Source: Bifidobacterium breve
GTDB lineage: Bacteria; Bacteroidota; Bacteroidia; Chitinophagales; Chitinophagaceae
Length of the DNA stretch: 6,535 nt
Reading direction: 5' to 3'
NCBI GenBank assembly: GCA_943323935.2
Contig: CALPJR020000051.1
Coordinates: 1 to 6,535, forward strand
Of this stretch, positions 1 to 6,300 are shown piece after piece. The notes below the pieces were generated by a model that worked only from the letters and a program-made list of their open reading frames with translations, ran no database searches and was not told the origin of the DNA. Positions within the stretch are counted from its first letter, which is position 1, and each line of letters opens with the position of its first letter. Made by a program: the position numbers and the translations under genes.

Positions 1-962
1 TAGCTACTTTACAAGCGCAGTTCCAAACTAAATTGACTGGTGCGAATGCCACTATGCCATTATCACTTTATTTTGGTCCGAATGATTTTGAAATCTTGAA
101 ATCACAGGCCCCAGAGATGGAGCAAATTGTGAATTTAGGGAGAGACTTATATTCATTTGTTCGTCCTATCAACAAATACATCATCATGCCAGTATTTGAT
201 TTCTTTGCTGGCTTTGTACAAAACTACGGATGGGTTGTATTCTTATTAACCATCTTTATTCGTTTAGTCACTTCTCCTTTGACCTATTCAAGTTTCTTGA
301 GTACTGCTAAGATGAAAGTATTGAAGCCTGAATTAGATGAGCTTAAGAAAAAGACAGGGGATGATCAACAAGCTTTTGCAATGGAGCAGATGAAGTTATT
401 TAGAGAAGCAGGCGTGAATCCTTTGGGTGGTTGTATCCCAGCTTTATTACAAATCCCAATCTTCTTTGCTTTATATAGTTTCTTTAATTCAAATATCGCG
501 CTAAGGGGACAGTCCTTCTTATGGAGCCAAGACTTGTCTAGTTATGATTCTATATATACCCTTCCTTTTTCTATTCCATTAGGATTCGGAAGTCATATCA
601 GTTTGTTTACCTTGACTGCAGTATTGACCACTTTTATTTCGTCTATCTATAATATGTCCATGACACCGACGCAAGACAATCCTGCGTTAAAGTACATGCC
701 CTATATTTTCCCATTCATGCTATTGTTTATCTTCAATAGTTTACCGTCTGCATTAACATGGTATTATACTGTATCTAATATTGTGACTTTGTTATTACAA
801 TTATTGATTCAAAAAGTCATCATCGATCACGATAAAATTTTAGCTACAATAGAAGTCAAAAGAAAGACGCCAAAGAAAAAAAGTAATTGGCAGGAGAAAT
901 ATGAACAAATGATGGAGTCTCAAAAAAAGGTACAAGCTTTAAAAGATAAAACTAAAAAATAA
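1..962 (+). CDS. yidC: Membrane protein insertase YidC, C-terminal half (5' end outside window)
   Basis: YidC/Oxa1/Alb3-family insertase, which inserts and folds inner-membrane proteins alone or with SecYEG. The reading frame is open to the left edge (first complete codon at base 3), so the TTG at 33 is an internal codon, not the start. 319 residues are visible. Bacteroidota YidC is usually about 600 aa, so the signal-anchor and most of the periplasmic domain are missing. Visible residues 23-29 (YFGPNDF) are the typical end of the periplasmic domain. Next come a membrane segment near 75-89 with the conserved groove arginine at 87 (IFIRLVTSPL), a charged cytosolic hairpin (about 100-140), the family signature GCIPALLQIPIFFALY at 143-158, and three further hydrophobic segments near 197-215, 231-249 and 252-272. 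The lysine-rich tail (272-319) is of the kind that contacts ribosomes. The gene ends in its own hairpin terminator. Identification is secure. Confidence 0.96.
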   Translation, partial: ATLQAQFQTKLTGANATMPLSLYFGPNDFEILKSQAPEMEQIVNLGRDLYSFVRPINKYIIMPVFDFFAGFVQNYGWVVFLLTIFIRLVTSPLTYSSFLSTAKMKVLKPELDELKKKTGDDQQAFAMEQMKLFREAGVNPLGGCIPALLQIPIFFALYSFFNSNIALRGQSFLWSQDLSSYDSIYTLPFSIPLGFGSHISLFTLTAVLTTFISSIYNMSMTPTQDNPALKYMPYIFPFMLLFIFNSLPSALTWYYTVSNIVTLLLQLLIQKVIIDHDKILATIEVKRKTPKKKSNWQEKYEQMMESQKKVQALKDKTKK

Positions 963-970
963 TATCAACT

Positions 971-1002
971 AAAGAGATCTAAATAAAATTAGATCTCTTT
1001 TT
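971..1002 (+). terminator. Rho-independent terminator after yidC
   Basis: A perfect 12-bp inverted repeat, AAAGAGATCTAA (971-982) and TTAGATCTCTTT (989-1000), encloses a 6-base loop (ATAAAA) and runs into a five-T tract at 998-1002. It starts 9 bases after the yidC stop. In the reverse direction only three T's follow the stem, so it should work mainly on the + strand. It separates yidC transcription from the next gene. Confidence 0.9.
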
Positions 1003-1021
1003 ATATTAACGTTTATTCAAT

Positions 1022-1633
1022 ATGCATCGATTGCCCCCCTTAATTGTTTGCTTTTTTACTTGTATAGTATTTAATTTACAAGCTCAAACAAAAGTTGTTG
1101 GCGAATGCGCCATCAGCTATGACATCCATCAAATAGCAAGCAATGGTGATTCAAGCTTGGTAGGTCAAAAGCAAATATTTATTAAAGGGAATAGTTGTAA
1201 AACTATTTTTAAGACCCCGGCATTCACACAGACACTCGTATTCAATACACAGCAAGACACAGCCATCATTTTGAAAGAGATAGGCTTGAATAAATTCCTA
1301 CAATATATTTTGTATGCATCTATGCAACCTGTCAACTTAGTTGCATCCAAAAAAAATGGGATCACAAGTACTATATTAGATTATCCTTGTGAAACCATCA
1401 CCTTGTCTTGGGCAGATGGTAATTCGATGGAAGTAACTTATACAACATTGATTGTGCCCACTGTAACTGTATACGAGCAAGCATTTAAGGAAATACCAGG
1501 GCTCGTCCTGCGTTATGAGTTAACGACTAAAGAGGGTAATAGAATATTATATACTGCAAGTAAAGTTGACTTAAGTCCAATTACATTGAATGTATTTGAA
1601 GTCAATAAATTTAACTACCAACAAATAAATTAG
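1022..1633 (+). CDS. Secreted protein of unknown function (203 aa), possibly DUF4412/GLPGLI-like
   Basis: I do not recognise this protein with certainty. Residues 1-21 form a signal peptide: His/Arg near the start, a hydrophobic core LIVCFFTCIVFNL, and a likely cleavage after LQA. No lipobox cysteine follows, so a soluble periplasmic or surface-associated protein is expected. The mature part is rich in short alternating hydrophobic stretches (KQIFIKGN, TLVFNTQQDTAIIL, TITLSW, MEVTYTTLIV, LVLRYELTT), which suggests a beta-sheet fold. The pattern 'FKEIPGLVLRYE ... ILYTASKVDLSPI ... VFEVNKF' near residues 155-197 resembles the end of Bacteroidota DUF4412/GLPGLI-type secreted proteins, but this is an impression only. 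Cysteines at 29, 59 and 123 could allow one disulfide. The ATG at 1022 is chosen because the signal peptide begins directly there. There is no Shine-Dalgarno, as usual for the phylum. It is cut off from yidC by a terminator, and its TAG stop overlaps the stop of the convergent gene. Confidence 0.8.
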   Translation: MHRLPPLIVCFFTCIVFNLQAQTKVVGECAISYDIHQIASNGDSSLVGQKQIFIKGNSCKTIFKTPAFTQTLVFNTQQDTAIILKEIGLNKFLQYILYASMQPVNLVASKKNGITSTILDYPCETITLSWADGNSMEVTYTTLIVPTVTVYEQAFKEIPGLVLRYELTTKEGNRILYTASKVDLSPITLNVFEVNKFNYQQIN

Positions 1634-1971
1634 GGATGCTGAGGGCTTGGAGTCTTAAACCTAGGTAAAATTACTTTGTGTCTGTAAGGAATAACATAAG
1701 TGATATTGCCTTTATTGTACTTAAGGTAATTTGTTTGACCTAATCCACCGTTCAAAGAAGTTGAAACTGTAAGGCCTTTGTAAAGCAATCTAGATTTTAA
1801 ATCATGGAAAGTGCTTACTTTATGACTTAAACTACTTAAGTTTTTTAAACTGAATTTCTCGGTTGCTTTTTTTGATTCGCTTGTACCAGATACAACAGTA
1901 GATGCATGTACAGAAGAGGATACAACTGTAATGAATACAAAAGAGGTTAATATGGTTCTTAGGGTACGCAC
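1630..1971 (-). CDS. Small secreted protein of unknown function (113 aa)
   Basis: Unrecognised, but it looks real. Residues 1-23 are a classical signal peptide: Arg at 2 and 5, the core ILTSFVFITVV, and VHA before the cleavage site. A Ser/Thr/Lys-rich stretch follows (24-50), then a more ordered C-terminal part with aromatic and basic residues (YLKYNKGNITYVIPYRHKVI at 82-101) and the ending PRFKTPSPQHP. There is no ATG in the frame: the only plausible start is GTG at 1969-1971, because the upstream stretch reaches a stop within eight codons and no other start codon gives an intact signal peptide. The mature protein is about 90 residues without cysteines, so a periplasmic or exported role is inferred. 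It converges on the 203-aa gene with a 4-base overlap of stop codons (TTAG, 1630-1633). Nothing in it indicates an enzyme. Confidence 0.7.
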   Translation of the reverse strand: MRTLRTILTSFVFITVVSSSVHASTVVSGTSESKKATEKFSLKNLSSLSHKVSTFHDLKSRLLYKGLTVSTSLNGGLGQTNYLKYNKGNITYVIPYRHKVILPRFKTPSPQHP

Positions 1972-2164
1972 GGTTATTACGAAGTTAAAACATTATGACA
2001 ATTCAGCATAAATTTTTTTTTAACGAACAATTAGGTGGACTGTGAACAATAAATTGGTTCAAATTAAGCCTGAACCCGTACATTTAATAAAGTAATGAAA
2101 GCCCAATAAATGGAGTTATTATATTGATTTTCAATGCTTTATTAAACAAATGTAAATAGTTGCC
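1972..2164. other. Divergent intergenic region
   Basis: This 193-bp AT-rich stretch lies between the divergent small secreted protein gene and the TPR gene, so it should hold promoters for both. It contains a run of nine T's (2013-2021), which is an A-tract on the minus strand about 45 bases before the GTG start, and the GGTTCA/TGAACC inverted repeat listed separately. I find no TAnnTTTG element on the + strand before the TPR start. Confidence 0.5.
2043..2076. repeat. Inverted repeat cluster, possible operator or hairpin
   Basis: GGTTCA (2056-2061) pairs with TGAACC (2071-2076) across a 9-base spacer, and another TGAAC copy lies at 2043-2047, giving TGAAC - GGTTCA - TGAACC. The upstream copy can also pair imperfectly with ATTGGTTC. 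There is no T-tract after it, so it is not a terminator. It could be a regulator site or a short hairpin about 90 bases before the TPR gene. The stems are only 5-6 bp, so chance is possible. Confidence 0.3.
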
Positions 2165-3580
2165 ATGTTCAATAATGAATTTGAAGACGAAAATGGGGAT
2201 ATTCAAGACCTGCTTTTACGTTACCAGAACCTAAAAACTGGGAAAGCACCTTCTTATATCGAAGAGGATGATTTTGAAAAGATTATTGCCCACTTAGATG
2301 AAAAAGACGCCATTGTTGAAGCCATTGAAGCTGCAGATATTGCTTTGTCTCAATTTCCTTCTTCGGCCCTGCTGATGATTAAAAAAGCAGATTTATTATT
2401 AGCAACCAGAAAGTATACCGAAGCATTAGCTTTATTAAATACAGCTGCGTTATATGATCATCAAGACATGAATTTATTCATTCTAAAAACAGATGCTTTT
2501 TTAGCATTGGATCAACCCGAGGAAGCCATTGTTTTATTACAAGAGGCATTACATTTATTTGAAGGGGCAGAAAGAACAGAATTACTTTTTGAATTAGCAG
2601 ACGTCTACGATGACCACGAAGCATTTGATAAAGTATTTGATTGTTTACAATTGATTTTAGAAGAAGAACCAACCAATGAGGAAGCCTTATATAAAATTTG
2701 TTTTTGGACAGATTTTACAGGACGAAACGAGGAAAGTATTGTACTACATCAAAAAATGATTGACGAGCAACCCTATAATGCACTGGCTTGGTTTAACCTA
2801 GCAGCTGCATATCAAGGGATCAAACTATTTGAGAAAGCAATTGATGCCTACCAATTTGCGATTGTCATTGATGAGAAGTTTGATTATGCTTATCGCAATA
2901 TGGGGGATGCCTATTTAAGAATTAGAAAATACAAAGAAGCGATTGATGCTTTGGAGAAAGTGCTAGAACTAGCTAGGCCAGAAGATGTCATTTATGAGGC
3001 TATTGGACATTGTTACCATCGATTAAAAAATTATGCGCAGGCAAGGTTTCATTATAAAAAAGCAGCACATTTAAATCCAGAAGACAGCCGACTCTATCAA
3101 AAAATTGCTTCTACCTATATGTTAGAATCAAAATGGCAGATGGCGATTAAACAAATCGAACATGCCATCAGAATCAATAAGCATATCAATGAGTACTATA
3201 TCATGATGGGGGAATGCTATATGTATTTAGACGATTACAAAGAAGCAGCAACTTATTTTGGTATTGTTGTAAAACATAAGCCAAAGCAAATAGCAGGTTG
3301 GGAAAGTTTTATAAAATGCCTCATTGCCAATGAGCAATACGATGCTGCTTTAGAGCAAACAGAATTGGCTTACATGTCCACGCAGGGTAAAGTTATTTTT
3401 GTATACTACCGAAGCGCCATCTTATTTATGATGCATAAGCGTAAGGAAGGATTATTGCAATTAGAGATGGCATTGTCTAAGTCGGGTAAATGGTTGAATA
3501 AGCTCATAAAATTTTATCCAGAGTTGATTCAAGATCCTAAAGTGGTGGAATTGATTAGTCAATACAAGAAGCCTAGATAA
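2165..3580 (+). CDS. Cytosolic tetratricopeptide repeat protein (471 aa)
   Basis: A protein built almost entirely of TPR helix pairs, presumably a protein-binding scaffold; partner unknown. There is no signal peptide or membrane segment, and the first 40 residues are acidic. Repeat units of about 34 residues can be followed from roughly residue 35 to 408 (about eleven). The clearest are 205-238 (ALAWFNLAAAYQGIKLFEKA), 239-273 (AYRNMGDAYLRIRKYKEAID), 274-306 (IGHCYHRLKNYAQARFHYKK), 307-340 and 341-374, each with the small-residue/aromatic TPR spacing. The C-terminal part (409-471) is helical but off-consensus and ends in a basic tail. The start at ATG 2165 is the first in-frame Met and gives the acidic N-terminus. 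The gene lies 40 bp before the ComA-like gene on the same strand. From memory, a TPR protein next to a ComA-like protein and aroE recurs in Bacteroidota, which hints at a conserved neighbourhood, but no role is established. Confidence 0.9.
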   Translation: MFNNEFEDENGDIQDLLLRYQNLKTGKAPSYIEEDDFEKIIAHLDEKDAIVEAIEAADIALSQFPSSALLMIKKADLLLATRKYTEALALLNTAALYDHQDMNLFILKTDAFLALDQPEEAIVLLQEALHLFEGAERTELLFELADVYDDHEAFDKVFDCLQLILEEEPTNEEALYKICFWTDFTGRNEESIVLHQKMIDEQPYNALAWFNLAAAYQGIKLFEKAIDAYQFAIVIDEKFDYAYRNMGDAYLRIRKYKEAIDALEKVLELARPEDVIYEAIGHCYHRLKNYAQARFHYKKAAHLNPEDSRLYQKIASTYMLESKWQMAIKQIEHAIRINKHINEYYIMMGECYMYLDDYKEAATYFGIVVKHKPKQIAGWESFIKCLIANEQYDAALEQTELAYMSTQGKVIFVYYRSAILFMMHKRKEGLLQLEMALSKSGKWLNKLIKFYPELIQDPKVVELISQYKKPR

Positions 3581-3596
3581 ACTAAGTTTTTTAAAT

Positions 3597-3604
3597 TATC
3601 TTTG
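3597..3604 (+). promoter_or_regulatory. Candidate Bacteroidota -7 promoter element
   Basis: TATCTTTG matches the Bacteroidota -7 consensus TAnnTTTG exactly and lies 16 bases before the ATG of the ComA-like gene. Transcription would start roughly 5-10 bases before the ATG, giving a very short leader. No TTTG is present at the expected -33 distance, which falls in the end of the TPR coding region, so this is half a promoter by consensus. If active, comA and aroE can be transcribed independently of the TPR gene. Confidence 0.5.
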
Positions 3605-3620
3605 CAAAAATAGTAACAAC

Positions 3621-4385
3621 ATGATGAATTTTAATTTAACACAAATCCCAGAGCGAACAAAACAGCCAAGACAACACGGATTAACTATGGTGATGGATAA
3701 AGGCCTTAGCTTAAGAGATGCAGAAAGTTTTATAAGTGTTGGCGCACCGCATACGGATATTGTTAAATTAGGTTTTGGTACATCATTTGTGACACCCAAT
3801 TTGAGAGCTAAAATTGAATTGTATCAACAACATAATATTCCAGTTTATTTTGGCGGAACATTGTTCGAAGCTTTTGTGATCAGAAATCAGTTTGACGATT
3901 ATATTGCCATGTGTAAGGATTATAAAATTGATGTCATTGAAGTGAGTGATGGTTCTATTGAAATTCCACATTCCGAGAAATGTGGCTATATCGAAAAAAT
4001 TTCAAAATTTGCAAAAGTATTTAGTGAAGTTGGTAGTAAAGATGCAGCACATATTATTCCACCATACAAATGGATTGAGTTAATGAGTGCCGAATTAAGT
4101 GCAGGTGCATCTTATGTGATTGCAGAAGCAAGAGAAGCCGGAAACGTAGGTATATATAGAGGTTCAGGAGAAGTGAGAGAAGGGCTTGTACAAGAGATTT
4201 TGACTAAAATTCCTGCAGAAAAAATTCTTTGGGAAGCACCACAAAAAGCACAACAATTATATTTTCTTGAATTAATAGGTTGCAATGTGAACCTTGGTAA
4301 TATTGCGCCATCAGAAATTATTCCTTTAGAAGCAATGCGTATTGGACTTCGCGGAGATACGTTTGATTTATACTTAAATAAATAA
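3621..4385 (+). CDS. comA: Phosphosulfolactate synthase (ComA) family protein
   Basis: The characterised archaeal enzyme adds sulfite to phosphoenolpyruvate to give (2R)-phospho-3-sulfolactate, the first step of coenzyme M synthesis. Homologues include Bacillus YitD and plant HSA32. The 254 aa match the usual family length of about 250. Motifs in (beta/alpha)-barrel order are: DKGL 26-29, KLGFGTS 49-55, GGTLFE 78-83, EVSDGS 107-112, EVG 136-138, EAREAG 169-174, WEAPQK 204-209, NLGNIAP 224-230 and GLRGDTF 242-248. I know these conserved blocks from the archaeal protein, and no key block is missing. The ATG at 3621 is followed at once by a second ATG; either could be used. It has its own candidate -7 element and is coupled to aroE by a 2-base gap. 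The family call is firm. The reaction in vivo is uncertain, since Bacteroidota are not known to make coenzyme M; a sulfolactate or sulfonate product is one possibility. Confidence 0.88.
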   Translation: MMNFNLTQIPERTKQPRQHGLTMVMDKGLSLRDAESFISVGAPHTDIVKLGFGTSFVTPNLRAKIELYQQHNIPVYFGGTLFEAFVIRNQFDDYIAMCKDYKIDVIEVSDGSIEIPHSEKCGYIEKISKFAKVFSEVGSKDAAHIIPPYKWIELMSAELSAGASYVIAEAREAGNVGIYRGSGEVREGLVQEILTKIPAEKILWEAPQKAQQLYFLELIGCNVNLGNIAPSEIIPLEAMRIGLRGDTFDLYLNK

Positions 4386-4387
4386 TT

Positions 4388-5137
4388 GTGCGCCAGTTTG
4401 GATTAATTGGATTTCCATTATCGCATTCTTTTTCAAAAGGATACTTTGCCAATCATTTTTTGACAAAAAATATATTGGACGCGCAGTATGAAAATTATCC
4501 AATTGAATCCATCGATTTATTTTTGGACTTATGGAAAAACAATCCATCTTTAAAAGGATTGAATGTAACCATTCCTTATAAAAAATTAGTCATCCCTTTT
4601 TTGCAGCATACCTCATCTGTGGTACAATCCATCCAAGCATGTAATTGTATTCAACTACACCAAGGGGCACTATATGGTTATAATACAGATGTCATAGGTT
4701 TTGAACAAACTTTATTGCCTTACTTGCAACCGCATCATGAAAAGGCCCTCATTTTTGGGACAGGTGGCGCTGCTGCTGCAGTTGAATGGGTGCTTCAAAA
4801 ATTAGGTATTGCGTATCAATTCGTTTCAAGAACTGCATCAGAAAACTGTATAAGCTATGCATCACTCACACCAGATGTGATTACAGCGCATACATTGTTG
4901 ATTCATACAAGCCCTGTGGGTATGTTTCCAAATATAGAGGAGGCCCCAATTTTGCCTTATGAGGCGATTACATCAAAGCATCATCTGTATGATTTGGTGT
5001 ACAATCCTGCATTAACCAAATTTTTAGAAAAAGGGGCAGCGCAAGGTGCGACCACACAGAATGGTTTAGAAATGTTACACTTACAAGCCGACGCGAGTTG
5101 GAAAATTTGGAATAGCGAGACGCCATTCATTCAATAA
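4388..5137 (+). CDS. aroE: Shikimate dehydrogenase (NADP+)
   Basis: Reversibly reduces 3-dehydroshikimate to shikimate with NADPH, the fourth step of chorismate and aromatic amino-acid synthesis; cytosolic. Length is 249 aa (the E. coli enzyme is about 270). Substrate-binding SHSFS is at 12-16, NVTIPYK at 59-65 with catalytic Lys65, ACNCI at 84-88, and NTD at 99-101 with catalytic Asp101. The Rossmann loop GTGGAAAA is at 124-131. SRT at 147-149 stands where NRT is usual, and Arg148 would hold the NADP 2'-phosphate. TSPVGM is at 174-179, YDLVYNP at 201-207 and NGLEML at 225-230. The start is GTG at 4388, two bases after the comA stop. It is the only start that puts the GLIGFPLSHS block at its normal distance from the N-terminus. 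The tight spacing implies co-transcription and probably coupled translation with comA. All catalytic residues are present. Confidence 0.96.
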   Translation: MRQFGLIGFPLSHSFSKGYFANHFLTKNILDAQYENYPIESIDLFLDLWKNNPSLKGLNVTIPYKKLVIPFLQHTSSVVQSIQACNCIQLHQGALYGYNTDVIGFEQTLLPYLQPHHEKALIFGTGGAAAAVEWVLQKLGIAYQFVSRTASENCISYASLTPDVITAHTLLIHTSPVGMFPNIEEAPILPYEAITSKHHLYDLVYNPALTKFLEKGAAQGATTQNGLEMLHLQADASWKIWNSETPFIQ

Positions 5138-5139
5138 AC

Positions 5140-5718
5140 TTATAATTTACCTAAGAATTCAAACAATTGCGTCACGGCTTTTTTCCGATGACTAAATTGA
5201 TTCTTTTCGTCCATCGTCATATTGGCAAAGCTTTTAGATGCGCCATCAGGAACAAATATTGGATCATAGCCAAATCCATTTTCACCTTGCATATTGCTTA
5301 AAATTTGCCCTTTACAGATACCTTCAAAATAGTAGGTTTGATTTTCCCAAATAAGACAAATGACAGTTCTAAATTGTGCAGCTCTATTGTCAATGCCAGC
5401 CATTTTACTTAAAACCAGGTCGATATTGGCCTGTGCATTGCTATTTTCTCCTGCATATCTTGCACTTTTTACACCAGGTGCGCCACCTAAGCCTTCAATT
5501 TCTAATCCTGTGTCTTCGCTAAAACAATTTTGATGGGTCAAATTAAAAATAGTCACGGCTTTCTCTTGTGCATTGGCCTCCAATTGATCGTGTGGTTCTG
5601 GAATATCAATCTCAATGCCAGCTTCTTTCAGTGGAATAATTGTAAAATTAGGGCCAACCAAGGATTGAATTTCGGCAACTTTATTTCTATTGTTGGTAGC
5701 AAAAATAAGTGTGTGCAT
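5140..5718 (-). CDS. rdgB: Non-canonical purine NTP pyrophosphatase (RdgB/HAM1 family)
   Basis: Hydrolyses ITP, dITP and XTP to the monophosphate and pyrophosphate, keeping deaminated purines out of DNA and RNA; cytosolic, Mg2+-dependent, normally a dimer. 192 aa is the standard length. Diagnostic blocks are: ATNNRNKVAEI at 7-17 (the T/S-N-N-x-x-K nucleotide-binding motif), EANAQEKA at 47-54, FSEDTGLEIEGLGGAPGVKS at 66-85 with the catalytic Asp69, SARYAG at 85-90, GENGFGYDPIF at 145-155 (base recognition) and SHRKKA at 176-181. The ATG at 5718 gives the usual short lead to the first strand (MHTLIFATNN). It is the second gene of a minus-strand pair, 18 bp after an unknown 187-aa gene, with no promoter element seen in the gap. 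Its stop is 2 bp from the convergent aroE stop, with no terminator hairpin between. No missing residues. Confidence 0.96.
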   Translation of the reverse strand: MHTLIFATNNRNKVAEIQSLVGPNFTIIPLKEAGIEIDIPEPHDQLEANAQEKAVTIFNLTHQNCFSEDTGLEIEGLGGAPGVKSARYAGENSNAQANIDLVLSKMAGIDNRAAQFRTVICLIWENQTYYFEGICKGQILSNMQGENGFGYDPIFVPDGASKSFANMTMDEKNQFSHRKKAVTQLFEFLGKL

Positions 5719-5736
5719 TGTAATTATAAATTCAGT

Positions 5737-6300
5737 TTATAATTTAAAAATTATTTTTAATGCAGTCCATAATTTTGTCTTTTCAATTTTAGAAGCTTGA
5801 TCAATTCCTTGCATTTGTGATAAATTATTACTGAATAATAAATGGGTTTCACCAAGTAAAATTGGCGTATATAATTTGGTAGGTAATTTTATTTTTAATT
5901 GCGTTGGATTGATATCAAAAACCAACACAAAATCAGAAGGTACTTTTGTTAAAATTTGATGCAATGAAAAGTTTTTATTTGCAAGGTTAATTAAAGCAAT
6001 ATCAGCAATGGTTAATTTGCATGCATATAAGATCGAAGTCAACAAGTCAAAGGCCCTTTCGTTTAAATGCACCGCATCTGGATCTTGCACTAAAACAAGG
6101 ATCTTTTTTTGGTGCTCTCCAAGAAATTTGATTGGTGCAATGATGGGCTCTTCTGCTGCTATTGCTGCATTTTTATCCTCAACAGTCGGGGATGCCTGTG
6201 CTTTTTTATCCACATTCGTAGGTGCAAGTCCTAGTACTAAGCTTTCTTTGTACAGATGCACTAATACGCTATTTGGCAACTTATTTTTGACTTCTTTCAT
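5737..6300 (-). CDS. Conserved-looking protein of unknown function (187 aa); possible HolD-like (Pol III psi) fold
   Basis: Not recognised as a named family. ATG at 6298-6300 is chosen as the start. The frame stays open to an ATG at 6435, but the added 45 residues have the look of untranslated DNA and would overlap the divergent gene. Layout: a short N-terminal segment LPNSVLVHLYKESLVLG (8-24), an Ala/Pro/Glu-rich linker (about 25-58), then an alpha/beta domain. That domain has a strand KILVLVQD (66-73), helix 79-94, strand IADIALINLA (98-107), helix 111-119, strand FVLVFDINP (124-132), strand THLLFSNNL (152-160) and helix KTKLWTALKIIF (174-185). There is no signal peptide or membrane span. 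The order, and the closing 'S-x-L ... K-x-x-L-W-x-x-L' pattern, recall the psi subunit HolD of DNA polymerase III, which belongs to the uracil-DNA glycosylase-like fold group. This is inference from layout only. It is transcribed ahead of rdgB, a nucleotide-pool enzyme. Confidence 0.75.
   Translation of the reverse strand: MKEVKNKLPNSVLVHLYKESLVLGLAPTNVDKKAQASPTVEDKNAAIAAEEPIIAPIKFLGEHQKKILVLVQDPDAVHLNERAFDLLTSILYACKLTIADIALINLANKNFSLHQILTKVPSDFVLVFDINPTQLKIKLPTKLYTPILLGETHLLFSNNLSQMQGIDQASKIEKTKLWTALKIIFKL

Noticed and set aside
33..35. TTG as a start codon for the yidC reading frame
   Set aside because: The frame is open to the left edge, and YidC needs about 280 more N-terminal residues; this TTG is an internal leucine.
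1165..1365. A minus-strand open frame of 66 codons inside the 203-aa secreted protein gene
   Set aside because: Shadow of the sense gene, with no supporting motif.
2147..2154. Minus-strand TACATTTG, an exact -7 consensus match upstream of the 113-aa gene
   Set aside because: It would give a leader of about 170 bases and has no -33 partner; in sequence this AT-rich it may be chance.
3596..3971. Two short minus-strand open frames opposite comA
   Set aside because: Antisense to highly conserved ComA codons; no protein-like features.
5138..5139. A shared bidirectional terminator between aroE and rdgB
   Set aside because: Only 2 bp separate the stops, and no stable hairpin with a T-tract is visible around them.
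5530..5742. A + strand open frame of 70 codons over the start of rdgB
   Set aside because: Antisense to the conserved RdgB N-terminus; a reading-frame shadow.
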